From the NCBI GenBank assembly GCA_021325175.1, contig JAJPHS010000145.1, positions 62,001-126,000 of the forward strand: a DNA stretch of 64,000 nt, written 5' to 3'. Positions within the stretch are counted from its first letter, which is position 1; each line of letters starts with the position of its first letter. The stretch is from Terriglobia bacterium. GTDB taxonomy: Bacteria; Acidobacteriota; Terriglobia; Bryobacterales; Bryobacteraceae. The notes under the pieces are model-generated. The model was given only the letters and a program-made list of their open reading frames with translations. It was not told the origin of the DNA and ran no database searches. The position numbers were made by a program, and so were the translations under genes. Below are positions 24,735 to 33,867 of the stretch, piece by piece.

Positions 24735-26678
24735 ATGCTTCATCGGACCGGCGCTTTTCTCCTCATCGCCGCGAGCCTGGCCGCGCAGCGAAAAGATCCC
24801 GCGGTGAATTTGAGGCCGGAAGTGTCGAGCGCGCGCGAAATGCCGCCGAGCCGGAGGCTGGCGCTAAGTGCGCCGGCGATCGCTCCTCTGGGCGCACTAA
24901 CGGCGGCCGAACGGAGCAAAATCGGGGTGGTCAATCACCTGCGGCGGATCGGCGTTCATCGTGAAATTCCCGATGGATTTTTAAATCGCGGCGCGTGGAC
25001 GCAAATCCCGGGCGGATGGCTGTGGCGGCTTCGGTTGCAATCCCCCGGGGCGGCGGGAATCCGGCTGGAGTTCACGAATTTCGACGCGGGCGCGGCGAAG
25101 GTTTGGATTCACTCCGGGAATTCGATCGATGGGCCGTATACCGGCCGCGGTCCTTATGGCAACGGCGATTTCTGGAGCGCGACGGTGCGCGGCGAGGAGG
25201 CCACGATCGAGCTTCTGGCGAACCAGCGAATGCCGGCGCCGCCATTTCATCTGCACAAGATCGCGCATGAAGCCGTCGAGGCCGCGACGGCGCAGCCGCT
25301 CGCGGATTACGCGGCCTATTGCGAGCTCGATGTGAATTGCTACCCGGATTGGGCGGTGGCGAAAAAATCCGTCGCGCACATCCAGTTTGAAGAGACGCAG
25401 GGAGCCGAGCAAGGGACGTTTGTCTGTTCCGGAGCGGCGGTGGGCACGCGCGACAACAGCTTCAAGCCGTATCTGCTGACGGCCGGCCATTGCATTCATG
25501 ACGAGCCGGCGGCGCGGTCGCTTGAAACCAACTGGGATTATGAATCGGCCGGCTGCAATTCGGGTCCGCCGAATGGTTTGGGAACGTTGAATTCGCAGAA
25601 CGGCGGGAATCTGGTCGCATGGGCGCCGTTCGAGCAGGGAGATTTCAGTTTGGTCCTGCTGCCGAATATTCCCGCCGGGGTGGTTTTCGCGGGATGGGAT
25701 ACGGGTGATCCCGATATCGGCTCGCCGGTCACCGGCATCCATCATCCGCTGGGTTCCTACAAGCGAATCTCGTTCGGCGCGACGATCCCCAGCCAGGATG
25801 TTTTCATCGGAACCGATCTGGCGCCGGCGGCGCTGTATCATCTGGTCAACTGGGCCGATGGGCTCACTGAGCCGGGCTCTTCGGGCTCGCCTTTGTTTAG
25901 CGCGCCCGGAGTGATCGTGGGCATGCTGACCTACGGTCCGGACGAGCCGGGAGATTTTCTTTGCACGGCGGGCGGCATCAGCGGATACGGAAAATTTTCG
26001 AATGCGTATCTCCGGTTGCAGCCATATCTGGAGGATTTTCCGGTGACGATCGTACAGCCGTCGGCGACGGCGGTCGAGTTTGACGGGCAGAATCATCAGA
26101 TTGTGGGAGGCGCGACGCAAACGGTGAATTTGACGGTTCAGAGCGCGTCGCCGGTGACCTGGAGCGCGCGCGCCGATGCGCCCTGGATTACGCTGTCGCC
26201 GGTTTCGGGCACGGTGTCTTCGTCGCAGCCGGCGGCGCTTGAAATCACGGTGAATCCGCTGTATTTCGCCGCCGCCGATACCTACGCCGGCACGGTGACG
26301 ATTCTGGCCGGCGCCGCGCCGCCCGAGTACATCAACGTTCAGATGACGATGCGGATCGATGCGTCGAACGTGGTGGCGAGCGCGAGTCCGAATCCGGTGG
26401 GGGAAGCGGGCGGCGAGTGGCAGCTTTCGCTTCAGTTGCAGGAAACGGGCGGAGCGGCGACGCAGTTGACGCAAATGAAAATCGACGGGGTCGATTATTC
26501 GGCGAATCTGCCGGTCTGGTTCGGTACGACGCTGCTTCCCGCCAATGGCGCGCTGAGCGCGGCGATTCACACCAGCGGTCTGGTGGTTCCGGTGACGAAA
26601 TATTTCGAATTCTGGGGCAAGGACGTGCTGAGCGGCAATACGTGGTACCGGCTGCTGACGGTGACGTTCACGCCGTAA
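24735..26678 (+). CDS. Secreted trypsin-fold serine protease with BACON-like C-terminal domain
   Basis: A signal peptide (MLHRTGAFLLIAASLAAQ) leads to an S1-like protease resembling lysyl endopeptidases: catalytic His in LLTAGHCIHDE (about residue 255), Asp in QGDFSLVLLPN (about 302) and Ser in TEPGSSGSPLFSAP (about 385). Cysteines in the N-terminal part (YCELDVNCYPDW) and around FVCSGAAVG are placed as for disulfides. After about residue 440 comes a BACON-like immunoglobulin domain (SPVTWSARADAPWITLSPVSGTV) and another beta-sandwich to the end. It is probably extracellular and acts on proteins; Lys specificity is inference. It stands between dnaJ and a small unknown gene. Confidence 0.85.
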   Translation: MLHRTGAFLLIAASLAAQRKDPAVNLRPEVSSAREMPPSRRLALSAPAIAPLGALTAAERSKIGVVNHLRRIGVHREIPDGFLNRGAWTQIPGGWLWRLRLQSPGAAGIRLEFTNFDAGAAKVWIHSGNSIDGPYTGRGPYGNGDFWSATVRGEEATIELLANQRMPAPPFHLHKIAHEAVEAATAQPLADYAAYCELDVNCYPDWAVAKKSVAHIQFEETQGAEQGTFVCSGAAVGTRDNSFKPYLLTAGHCIHDEPAARSLETNWDYESAGCNSGPPNGLGTLNSQNGGNLVAWAPFEQGDFSLVLLPNIPAGVVFAGWDTGDPDIGSPVTGIHHPLGSYKRISFGATIPSQDVFIGTDLAPAALYHLVNWADGLTEPGSSGSPLFSAPGVIVGMLTYGPDEPGDFLCTAGGISGYGKFSNAYLRLQPYLEDFPVTIVQPSATAVEFDGQNHQIVGGATQTVNLTVQSASPVTWSARADAPWITLSPVSGTVSSSQPAALEITVNPLYFAAADTYAGTVTILAGAAPPEYINVQMTMRIDASNVVASASPNPVGEAGGEWQLSLQLQETGGAATQLTQMKIDGVDYSANLPVWFGTTLLPANGALSAAIHTSGLVVPVTKYFEFWGKDVLSGNTWYRLLTVTFTP

Positions 26679-26755
26679 AAATTTTCTCTTCTCGTTTCAG
26701 GGATTTCGCGCCTCGGGCGGAGCGGATCGGGCACGGCCCTCCGCAAGCTTGAGGC

Positions 26756-26989
26756 ATGAAGAAATATATCCGGGAAATGCTCGACGATTTGCGGAAAAAG
26801 CACAAGGATTTTGTTCCGCCGATTCCCCAGGCTCCCGCGGACGCCCCGACGGTGAATCTGGATACCGCGCCGCCGCCGCCCTTGCCGCGGGATCTGGAAA
26901 ATCAAATCCTTTCAACCAATCCGAAAGAGCGCGTGCGGCAGCTTGATTTTCAGGCGCAGCAGAGCGAGGAAGAACAGACGATCGGGTAG
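26756..26989 (+). CDS. Small charged and proline-rich unknown protein
   Basis: The 77-residue product starts with MKKYIREMLDDLRKKHKDF, has a proline-rich middle (PPPPLPRDLENQ) and ends with a Gln/Glu-rich tail. TTGAGGC stands just upstream of the ATG. It has no membrane segment or cysteine. Its composition is unlike a chance frame in high-GC DNA (many Lys, Asp and Gln), which supports it as real, but I do not recognise it. Confidence 0.62.
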   Translation: MKKYIREMLDDLRKKHKDFVPPIPQAPADAPTVNLDTAPPPPLPRDLENQILSTNPKERVRQLDFQAQQSEEEQTIG

Positions 26990-26993
26990 TATT

Positions 26994-27036
26994 GGGTATT
27001 GGGCGCTGGAGGCGGCATGAGCAGCTCCCAATACCC
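26994..27036. repeat. Perfect 10-bp inverted repeat before mtnA
   Basis: GGGTATTGGG at 26994-27003 is exactly complementary to CCCAATACCC at 27027-27036, with 23 bp between that can add four more pairs after one mismatch. It overlaps neither flanking gene and ends 9 bp before the mtnA start. No T-run follows on either strand, so it is not a standard intrinsic terminator. Confidence 0.75.
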
Positions 27037-27045
27037 TGATTCCGA

Positions 27046-28053
27046 ATGATAGAAACGATTCAATGGACCGAGGCGGGCGTGGTGATGATCGATCAGCGGC
27101 GGCTGCCGCGCGAGCAGGTTTTCGTAACCTGCCGGACGTATCGCGAGGTGGCCGACGCGATCCGGTCGATGGTGATTCGCGGCGCGCCGGCGATCGGCGT
27201 AGCGGCGGCGATGGGGGTCGCGCTCGGGGCGCGCGAGGGGGCGGACTGCGAGGAGGTTTGCGCAACGCTGGCGGCGACGCGTCCGACCGCGGTGAACCTG
27301 TTCTGGGCGATTGAGCGGATGCGGCGGGTTTGGGCCGGGTCCAGGGGCGACGCCAGGACGCTGATCGAGGAGGCGCAGCGAATCCGGCTGGAAGACATCG
27401 CAATCTGCCAGGCGATCGGGCGCAATGGCGCGGCTCTGGTGCCGGATGGAAAAATGGTCCTGACGCACTGCAATGCCGGCGCGCTGGCGACGGCCGGATA
27501 CGGGACCGCTCTGGGGGTGATTCGCGCGGCGGTTTCGGCGGGAAAGAAAATCGAGGTGCTGGCGGATGAAACCCGGCCGTTCCTGCAAGGAGCGCGGCTG
27601 ACGGCCTGGGAGCTTCAGCACGACGGCATCCCGGTGAAACTGATCACGGACAACATGGCCGGACACTTTCTGCACTCGGGCCGCGTCGGGTGCGTGGTGG
27701 TGGGCGCGGACCGGATCGCGGCGAACGGGGATGTCGCCAACAAAATCGGGACCTATTCGCTGGCTGTGCTGGCGAAGGAAAACGGCGTGGCATTTTACGT
27801 GGCCGCGCCGCTTTCGACACTGGATCTGAAGACGGCTTCCGGCGCGGAGATTCCGATCGAGCAGCGCGCCGCAAGCGAAGTGACGCACGTCTTCGGCGTG
27901 CCGGTGGCGCCGGAAAATGTCGGCGTGGAGAATCCCGCCTTCGACGTGACGCCGGCGCGATACATCACCGCGATCGTCACCGAGCGCGGCATTGCGCGAG
28001 CGCCGTATGAATCGTCGCTGCGGGAGTTGGCCGCGGAACGATCGGCGGCGTAG
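27046..28053 (+). CDS. mtnA: S-methyl-5-thioribose-1-phosphate isomerase
   Basis: The 335-residue protein matches the MtnA/eIF2B-alpha family with the sugar-phosphate isomerase signatures: [18 protein letters not shown] near residue 45, [18 protein letters not shown] with the catalytic cysteine, [21 protein letters not shown] with the catalytic aspartate, and [14 protein letters not shown]. It isomerises methylthioribose-1-phosphate to the ribulose form in the methionine salvage pathway. No other salvage genes are adjacent. The ATG is preceded by an inverted repeat (26994-27036). Confidence 0.95.
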   Translation: MIETIQWTEAGVVMIDQRRLPREQVFVTCRTYREVADAIRSMVIRGAPAIGVAAAMGVALGAREGADCEEVCATLAATRPTAVNLFWAIERMRRVWAGSRGDARTLIEEAQRIRLEDIAICQAIGRNGAALVPDGKMVLTHCNAGALATAGYGTALGVIRAAVSAGKKIEVLADETRPFLQGARLTAWELQHDGIPVKLITDNMAGHFLHSGRVGCVVVGADRIAANGDVANKIGTYSLAVLAKENGVAFYVAAPLSTLDLKTASGAEIPIEQRAASEVTHVFGVPVAPENVGVENPAFDVTPARYITAIVTERGIARAPYESSLRELAAERSAA

Positions 28054-28058
28054 GATTG

Positions 28059-28688
28059 TCAGCGAATTTCTGAAGCGGATTTCGTCAGGGCGCGGGAGAT
28101 CCCGTAGAGCGCGGCGGCGGCGATGATAAGACACAGCAGCGCCGCCTGAGGGGCGACATCCGGCAACGACTCCGAGCGAAAAAAGAACAGCGCCAGCAGC
28201 AGCAGGAAGACGATGCGCAGCAGGCGGCGCGCGGCCGGCGCCGATGCGTAGAGCGTGATCCATCCGGCGAGGCTGGCGGTGGCAAGCGAAGCGGTGAAAC
28301 CCAGGAAAATTGCGCCGGGCAAAGTTCCCAGATCCGGGGCAAAGGCGTAGCGATGAGCGATGTAGATGGTGGCGAACGCGGCCAGTAGGACGAGCGCCGA
28401 CATGAGCTCGCCGTAGGCCGTCGCCAGAGCGACGCGCGCGAAGGCTTCGGGGGTTGTCCGCGGGCGCTCGAGCCCGAAAGCCTGCGCCGCCGCGGGTCCG
28501 GCGAAGAGGAGTCCCAGGCAGGCATAGGCCGCCGTGACAACGGGGTTGAGAAAAACGGCCGGACGCATCCAGGGAAAGACGAGGCCGAAGACGGCGATGA
28601 TCGCAAGGTGAACGAAGAGCATGCTCGCGCCGCCGCGCGGCCGGACACTCTCGCTTTGGCGGCGAAGGTGATATGCGAAGTTTCCCAT
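28059..28688 (-). CDS. Multi-pass membrane protein of unknown function
   Basis: About six hydrophobic segments fill the protein from residue ~22 to 205 (FVHLAIIAVFGLVFPW, VTAAYACLGLLFAGPAAA, LMSALVLLAAFATIYI, GAIFLGFTASLATASLAGW, LLRIVFLLLLALFFF, ALLCLIIAAAALYGI). An internal start at M23 (28622) is possible; the upstream residues are Arg/Gln-rich. It converges with mtnA (5-bp gap). I see no recognisable motif. Confidence 0.65.
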   Translation of the reverse strand: MGNFAYHLRRQSESVRPRGGASMLFVHLAIIAVFGLVFPWMRPAVFLNPVVTAAYACLGLLFAGPAAAQAFGLERPRTTPEAFARVALATAYGELMSALVLLAAFATIYIAHRYAFAPDLGTLPGAIFLGFTASLATASLAGWITLYASAPAARRLLRIVFLLLLALFFFRSESLPDVAPQAALLCLIIAAAALYGISRALTKSASEIR

Positions 28689-28777
28689 CGGCCGCTATGG
28701 TACCAACGGACCGCGTTAGCATAAGTAAGGACCCTCTAAATCCCTATAGGGCAATTTATTCGGGAGTACCTCGGGGC

Positions 28778-28801
28778 GAGCCGCTAATTGTCGTGCGGCT
28801 C
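28778..28801 (+). other. Hairpin in the leader of the PilZ gene
   Basis: GAGCCGC (28778-28784) pairs perfectly with GCGGCTC (28795-28801) over a 10-base loop. It ends 22 bases before the PilZ start codon, just upstream of its ribosome binding site (AGGTGGA). A separate 10-bp palindrome CCCTATAGGG lies at 28742-28751 in the same intergenic stretch. The role is unknown; it could affect translation or mRNA stability. Confidence 0.55.
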
Positions 28802-28823
28802 CGGGCCGATTAGGTGGATAGAT

Positions 28824-29198
28824 ATGTTGGACAGGCGTATTGAACCGAGGATGTTGTGCGCGGACCTGGTGGACGTGCAGTGGAGAGATCCGGCGGGGCG
28901 GACGCGTCGCGGCGTGGCGAATCTGGAGGACATTTCACTTTCAGGGGCATGCCTGCAAGTGGACCGGCCGGTGCCGCTCGGCACCGCGTTTCGCATCAGC
29001 TATCCCAATGGGGAGCTGCTCGGCAAGGTGAAATACTGCGTGTTTCGCGAGATCGGATATTTTCTGGGGATCGAATTTGAGCCGGGTTCGCGATGGTCGC
29101 AGCGCAGCTTCCGGCCGCAGCATCTGCTCGATCCGCGGCGCCTGGTGAGCCGGGTGACGAATCGGCTGAGGTCGGAGTCGCCGGCGATTCCGAATTAG
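28824..29198 (+). CDS. PilZ-domain protein
   Basis: I choose ATG 28824 (MLDRRIEPRMLCADLVDV) because AGGTGGA precedes it at good spacing; a TTG at 28788 is further out and lies in a hairpin. The short protein (124 residues) has the PilZ pattern: an arginine-rich start (RRIEPR), NLEDISLSGACLQVDRPVPLG and IGIEFEPGS-like strands. Known PilZ domains bind c-di-GMP through RxxxR and D/NxSxxG; here R4-R8 and D-I-S-L-S-G are present, so binding is plausible. It converges on mrdA. Confidence 0.85.
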   Translation: MLDRRIEPRMLCADLVDVQWRDPAGRTRRGVANLEDISLSGACLQVDRPVPLGTAFRISYPNGELLGKVKYCVFREIGYFLGIEFEPGSRWSQRSFRPQHLLDPRRLVSRVTNRLRSESPAIPN

Positions 29199-29259
29199 CG
29201 GTGCTTGCCGGGCTCGAATCGAGCGTGGAGAGCGCGGCCCTGCGGGCTCCGGATCATTT

Positions 29260-31119
29260 CTAGTGGACGAAGAGCGCCATTTGCTGGGGTTTGGGCATTG
29301 CCTGGCGCGCTTTTTTGTCGAAATACGCTTTGATCACGTCGCGGGCGATAGGGGCGGAGAGGTTGCCGTGCTCGGCGTTTTCCCAGAGGACCGCAACCAC
29401 GATCTCCGGATTCTGGCGGGGGGCGAAGGCGACAAACCAGGAGTTGTCCTTCATATCCTTGGTGGCTTTGCCGGATTTGGCGAGCTGGTTTGAGATTCTC
29501 TGCGCGCTGCCGGTTTTCCCGCAAATGGTAATGCCCGGAATGGCGGCGGAAACGCCGGTTCCCCCGCCTTCGTTCACGACGCCGTACATGCCGTCGAGGA
29601 CCCGATCGACGTTGGCGGGATTCAGATTGGCGCGGCGCGGCTCGCCGGGATCTTCGCCCTTGACCAGATGCGGACGATACCAGACGCCGTGCATGGCGAG
29701 GCCGCCGATCGCGTAGGCAAGCTGGATGGGGGTCACGGTCAATGCGCCCTGGCCGATGGCCACCGAGATGGTTTCACCGGCGTACCACTTTTCGCGGAAA
29801 TTGCGCAGCTTCCATTTCGTCGAAGGCACGACGCCTTCCGCCTCACCGGGCAGATCGATTCCGGTTTTATGGCCGTAGCCGGCCATTTCCGCGTACTCGG
29901 CGATGGTGTCGATTCCGGTCTTGTTGCCGATGTTGTAAAAATAGACGTCGCAGGAGTGGACCAGGCCGGTGTGCAAGTTCATCGGCCCGTGCGCGCCCTT
30001 TACCCAACATTTGAAAACGCGGCCGTACCAGAGTGCCGAGCCGCCGCAGCGAACGGTGTAGTTTTCATCGATGGCGCCGGATTCAAGACCGGCGAGGGCG
30101 ACGATCGGCTTGAAGGTGGAGCCGGGAGCCAGTTGGGCTTGAATGGCGCGATTCAGCAGCGGATTGCCCGGATCGGTGGTGAGATTTTTCCAATCATCGG
30201 CGCGGATTCGCGTAGCGAAAAGATTGGGATCGAAAGCCGGGCGGCTGACCATCGCCAGCACTTCCCCGCTGCGCGGATCGAGGGCGACGACGGCGCCGCG
30301 GCGTCCTTCCATGCCCAGTTCGGCGACGGCTTGCAGATCGAGATCGAGCGTCAACTGCAAGTTGTGGCCGGGAGTGGGTTCGACGTCATCGAGAACCTGG
30401 CGCTCGCGGCCCATGCTGTCGACGACGACGCGCTTCTGGCCGTCGATGCCGATCAGCGTGTCGTTATATTGCCGCTCGAGGCCGAATTTTCCGACCATGT
30501 CGCCCTGGGAATATTTGGCGAATTCGGGGGAATCGAGCTCCTGTTCGCTGACCTCGCCGACGTAGCCGATAACGTGCGCGGCCAGGCCGTTTCGCGGGTA
30601 GAGGCGGCCTTCGTGCTGGATCAGCTCCAGCTCGGGGAAGGTTTGGGCGTCGCGGTGGGCTTCGACGAAGGCGAGCTCGCCGGGCGTGAGTTCCTGCTTG
30701 ATGGTGATGGGGACGTAGGAGGGCCGGGAGGCGAAGCGGCGCAGTTTGGCGCGAATGTCGTCGGCGTCCAGATGCAACCCGGCGGCGATGGCGTCGATGT
30801 GTTCGGGTTTGAGATTTTCTCGGCCGAGGCGAACTTCCCAGGCGAGGTGATTATCGACGATGACGCGGCCGTCGCGATCGAGCATTTTTCCGCGGGGCGC
30901 GAGCAACGGAACGGTTTTGACGCGGTTGCGCTCGGCCAACTCGTCGTTGGCGGCGTGCTCGCGGACTTGCAGGATCCAGAAGCCGGAGATGAGCAGCAGA
31001 AAAATGGCGACGGCGAGATATTGAAAGACGACGATGCGTCCCAGGGCGAAGCGCGTGTCGTCGCGGAGCTGCCGTGGCGTTTCCGGGACTTGGCGTTCGG
31101 TCTCGATCGGTGTCAGCAT
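29260..31119 (-). CDS. mrdA: Penicillin-binding protein 2 (elongasome transpeptidase)
   Basis: The 619-residue class B PBP has an N-terminal membrane helix (VFQYLAVAIFLLLISGFWI), the dimerisation domain, and the transpeptidase domain with GSTFKPIVALAG (SxxK serine), SCDVYFYNIG (SxD/N region) and CGKTGSAQRI (KTG). Family knowledge: it crosslinks septum-independent side-wall peptidoglycan with RodA. It is the last gene of mreB-mreC-mreD-mrdA and follows mreD by 10 bp. rodA is not in the window. A C-terminal AMPKPQQMALFVH tail is unremarkable. Confidence 0.96.
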   Translation of the reverse strand: MLTPIETERQVPETPRQLRDDTRFALGRIVVFQYLAVAIFLLLISGFWILQVREHAANDELAERNRVKTVPLLAPRGKMLDRDGRVIVDNHLAWEVRLGRENLKPEHIDAIAAGLHLDADDIRAKLRRFASRPSYVPITIKQELTPGELAFVEAHRDAQTFPELELIQHEGRLYPRNGLAAHVIGYVGEVSEQELDSPEFAKYSQGDMVGKFGLERQYNDTLIGIDGQKRVVVDSMGRERQVLDDVEPTPGHNLQLTLDLDLQAVAELGMEGRRGAVVALDPRSGEVLAMVSRPAFDPNLFATRIRADDWKNLTTDPGNPLLNRAIQAQLAPGSTFKPIVALAGLESGAIDENYTVRCGGSALWYGRVFKCWVKGAHGPMNLHTGLVHSCDVYFYNIGNKTGIDTIAEYAEMAGYGHKTGIDLPGEAEGVVPSTKWKLRNFREKWYAGETISVAIGQGALTVTPIQLAYAIGGLAMHGVWYRPHLVKGEDPGEPRRANLNPANVDRVLDGMYGVVNEGGGTGVSAAIPGITICGKTGSAQRISNQLAKSGKATKDMKDNSWFVAFAPRQNPEIVVAVLWENAEHGNLSAPIARDVIKAYFDKKARQAMPKPQQMALFVH

Positions 31120-31129
31120 TCGCCGTTGA

Positions 31130-31663
31130 CTATCCGGTAACCTTCAGCTTATCCAAAATGTGAAACAGCGGGACCGCGACGGCCGCGTTCAACATGGCCA
31201 AAACGATGGTCTGCTGCGGGTCGAAATCGAGGCCTTCTCCGAGCAGGGCCCGGGCGAGGACCCAATAAAAGAACTGGTGAAAGAAGCAGAAAAAAAACGC
31301 GAGAATGAGGCGCACCAGGGGATTTTCGACTTCAAAGCGCTGGCTCATCGAGGCGGCGAAATATCCGACCAGGGTTTTGACGATGCCGAACATGCCGAGC
31401 GGGTGCGAGGAAAGAGAATCCTGTGCGAGGCCGATGCCGGCTCCGAACAGAACGCCGGCGATCGGCGAGCGCTTCATCAGGGAAAAATAGACGGTGACGA
31501 GCAGCGGCAGCTCTAAATACGAAAGATATTTGATGAATTGCGGGACATAAACCTGAAAAAGGATGGCGACCAGCGGGATGGCGATGATGGCCGCGGCGCT
31601 GAAGCGCGAAGCGGCATCCCGTTTCTTGCGGGGTTCGGTGAACGTGCCGGTGAACTCCGTCAT
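31130..31663 (-). CDS. mreD: Rod-shape determining protein MreD
   Basis: The 177-residue membrane protein has five or so hydrophobic segments, a length and pattern typical of MreD, and lies between mreC (28 bp away) and mrdA (10 bp). MreD is part of the elongasome in the inner membrane. Sequence motifs in this family are weak (GAGIGLAQDSLSSHPLGMFG is the conserved loop), so the call rests on that loop and on gene order. Confidence 0.92.
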   Translation of the reverse strand: MTEFTGTFTEPRKKRDAASRFSAAAIIAIPLVAILFQVYVPQFIKYLSYLELPLLVTVYFSLMKRSPIAGVLFGAGIGLAQDSLSSHPLGMFGIVKTLVGYFAASMSQRFEVENPLVRLILAFFFCFFHQFFYWVLARALLGEGLDFDPQQTIVLAMLNAAVAVPLFHILDKLKVTG

Positions 31664-31691
31664 GGGGCAACCTTTTCAATGGCGGTCCGGC

Positions 31692-32801
31692 TCATTGGTT
31701 CTGTTTTGGTTTGGGCGCCTCGGCGGGCTTTGCGGCGTCGAGCGGCAGGTTGAAATCGGGAGCGCCGCGGCCGCGGACGCCCCATTCATGTTTTTCGGCG
31801 ATGCCGATCTGGCGGTAGCGATCGAGGATGCGATCGGCGTCGGAAAGGGGAACGGTGGATGGCGGGGTTGCAGCGGGCGGGCCGGAAGGTCCGGATGCGC
31901 CGCCGGGCTGGACCGCGCTGGTTTCCGGAGGCGGCGGAGGCTGCACGTGGATCTGTTGATTGGGCGCGGGCAGCTCGGGAATCGGAGCGTGGACGCCTTC
32001 GATGATGATGAGCACCTCCTCGAGGCCGTTCTGGAATCCGCTGGGGGAGAGAATAATTTCTTTTTTTGATTTGCCGGGGTGGACGGAGGTCACCTCGCCG
32101 GCAGGCAGTCCCTTGGGAAAGATGCCGTCATCGCCGCTGGTGTAAAACCATTCTCCCTGATCCACGTTTTCCTCGTTCTGGACATAATCGACGATAACTT
32201 TTGTTCCGCCTTGTCCCTTAAGCGTGCCGTGGACGCGATTTTTTTGAGAAATCACCCCGGCGGCGAAGCTTGGATCGGTGGCCAACAGAACGAAAGAGGC
32301 GGTGGGATACACATCGACCACCTTGCCGACGATTCCATCGGGCGTGATCACGGCCATTTCTTTCTGCACGCCGCTGGTCGAGCCGCGATCGACGATAACG
32401 GTCTTGGCGCCGGAGCCGGTGGTATTGCCGATGATGTGCGCGGCGATGGTTTTGGATGGCGAACGCGACTGGAAGATCGCCAGCGATTTGGCGCGGTCCG
32501 CGGTATCGAGTTCGCTGCGGAGAAACTGATTGTCCATGTTGACGCGATCGAGCTCTTTTTTGAGGCGCTTGTTTTCCTCGCGCACGTCGAGCAGGACGAA
32601 ATAATCGGAGAAGAAGCGCGAGGCGGCGCCGCGAGCGCCTTCAATGGCGCGGGCCAGGGGAGTAACGGCGGTGACGGCCCAGACGCGAATGAGGCGGACC
32701 TCGCCGTTGCTTTTGACCTGATAGGCCAGCAGGATCAGTTGCGCGAGAATCGCCAGGAGCAGGACGCTCAGATTGCGATAGCGGTTGAGCAGGTACTCCA
32801 T
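31692..32801 (-). CDS. mreC: Rod-shape determining protein MreC
   Basis: The 369-residue protein has one N-terminal membrane helix (LSVLLLAILAQLILLAYQV), a coiled-coil region (REENKRLKKELDRVNMDNQFLRSELD, about 72-98), the periplasmic beta-domains with ITPDGIVGKVVDVYPTAS and VRGTLKGQGG-like strands, and a proline-rich C-terminal tail of ~90 residues that is longer than usual. MreC couples MreB filaments to PBP2. The start codon sits 8 bp after a strong GC hairpin in the mreB-mreC gap and has no clear Shine-Dalgarno motif. Confidence 0.94.
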   Translation of the reverse strand: MEYLLNRYRNLSVLLLAILAQLILLAYQVKSNGEVRLIRVWAVTAVTPLARAIEGARGAASRFFSDYFVLLDVREENKRLKKELDRVNMDNQFLRSELDTADRAKSLAIFQSRSPSKTIAAHIIGNTTGSGAKTVIVDRGSTSGVQKEMAVITPDGIVGKVVDVYPTASFVLLATDPSFAAGVISQKNRVHGTLKGQGGTKVIVDYVQNEENVDQGEWFYTSGDDGIFPKGLPAGEVTSVHPGKSKKEIILSPSGFQNGLEEVLIIIEGVHAPIPELPAPNQQIHVQPPPPPETSAVQPGGASGPSGPPAATPPSTVPLSDADRILDRYRQIGIAEKHEWGVRGRGAPDFNLPLDAAKPAEAPKPKQNQ

Positions 32802-32808
32802 ACTGCGC

Positions 32809-32828
32809 CCCCGCCGTTGCGGGCGGGG
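32809..32828 (-). other. Strong GC hairpin between mreB and mreC
   Basis: On the minus strand CCCCGCC and GGCGGGG (32828-32822 and 32815-32809) form a 7-bp all-GC stem over a 6-base loop, in a 40-bp gap. It lies at the position where the mreC ribosome binding site should be and has no following T-run. It could reduce mreC translation or protect the mreB message end. Confidence 0.6.
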
Positions 32829-32841
32829 CTCAATAAACTCC

Positions 32842-33867
32842 CTATTCGATGGCGATGCGGCGAAGCAGCTTGAATTCAGTCAACATCTTTCCTGTACCTA
32901 ATACTACCGAGGCCAGCGGGTCCTCGGCGATGGAGACGGGAAGTCCGGTTTCCTGGCGGATCCGTTTGTCGAGATTTTTGAGCAGCGCGCCGCCGCCGGT
33001 GAGGACGATGCCGCGGTCACTGATATCGGCGGAAAGCTCGGGCGGAGTGCGCTCCAGCGCGACGCGGATGGCGTTCATGATGGTCGCGACGCACTCTGAA
33101 AGCGCCTCGCGAATCTCGGTGTCATCGACGGTGATCGTCTTAGGAACTCCTTCGATCAGATTGCGGCCCTTTATTTCGATCGTCAAGGGCTTATCCAAAG
33201 TGTAGGCCGAGCCGATCGACATTTTGACCTTTTCGGCGGTTGTTTCCCCGATGAGCAGATTGTACTTGCGCTTCATGTACTGCATGATGGCGTCGTCCAT
33301 CTCATTTCCGGCGACGCGGACCGAGCGCGAGTACACGATGCCGCTCAACGAGATCACAGCCACGTCGGTGGTGCCGCCGCCGATATCGACCACCATATTT
33401 CCGGAAGGCTCGGTGATGGGCAGACCGGCGCCGATGGCGGCCACCATGGCCTGCTCGACCAGATACACTTCGCTCGCCTTGGCATGATAGGCGGAGTCGA
33501 TGACGGCGCGCTTTTCCACCTGTGTGATCTCGCTGGGAACTCCGATGATAATGCGCGGATGCACCAGCATTTTCCGGCCGTGGGCTTTTTGAATGAAATA
33601 ATTGAGCATCCGCTCGGTGACTTTGAAGTCGGCGATGACGCCGTCCTTCATGGGGCGAATGGCGACGATATTGCCCGGCGTGCGGCCCAGCATTTCCTTG
33701 GCTTCCTTGCCGACCGCCTCGACTTCACCGCTGTTTTTGTTGATCGCGACGATCGACGGCTCATTGACGACGATCCCTTTTCCCTTCGCGTAGACCAACG
33801 TGTTGGCAGTGCCCAGATCGATCGCAAGATCGGAGGAAAAAATACTGAACAGCGACCGCGTATTCAT
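32842..33867 (-). CDS. mreB: Rod-shape determining protein MreB (actin homologue)
   Basis: I take ATG 33867 ([26 protein letters not shown]); the frame extends to 33930 without family similarity. Actin-type nucleotide motifs are complete: phosphate 1 [17 protein letters not shown], phosphate 2 [15 protein letters not shown], and the adenosine region [12 protein letters not shown]. The 341-residue length is standard. It polymerises on the inner membrane face and directs side-wall synthesis. It heads the mreBCD-mrdA operon. Confidence 0.98.
   Translation of the reverse strand: MNTRSLFSIFSSDLAIDLGTANTLVYAKGKGIVVNEPSIVAINKNSGEVEAVGKEAKEMLGRTPGNIVAIRPMKDGVIADFKVTERMLNYFIQKAHGRKMLVHPRIIIGVPSEITQVEKRAVIDSAYHAKASEVYLVEQAMVAAIGAGLPITEPSGNMVVDIGGGTTDVAVISLSGIVYSRSVRVAGNEMDDAIMQYMKRKYNLLIGETTAEKVKMSIGSAYTLDKPLTIEIKGRNLIEGVPKTITVDDTEIREALSECVATIMNAIRVALERTPPELSADISDRGIVLTGGGALLKNLDKRIRQETGLPVSIAEDPLASVVLGTGKMLTEFKLLRRIAIE

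Noticed and set aside
24981-26570. 529-codon open frame on the minus strand
   Set aside because: Antisense to the serine protease; Arg/His-rich translation without motif.
26950-28722. 590-codon open frame on the minus strand
   Set aside because: Antisense to mtnA and out of frame with the membrane protein at 28059-28688; no family pattern.
28689-28823. Possible c-di-GMP riboswitch before the PilZ gene
   Set aside because: The hairpins present do not show the conserved GEMM core; only simple palindromes are visible.
29213-29225. Short palindrome GCTCGAATCGAGC between convergent PilZ and mrdA genes as terminator
   Set aside because: No T-run follows on either strand and the stem is only six base pairs.
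29668-31140. 490-codon open frame on the plus strand
   Set aside because: Antisense to mrdA, whose SxxK and KTG motifs are intact.
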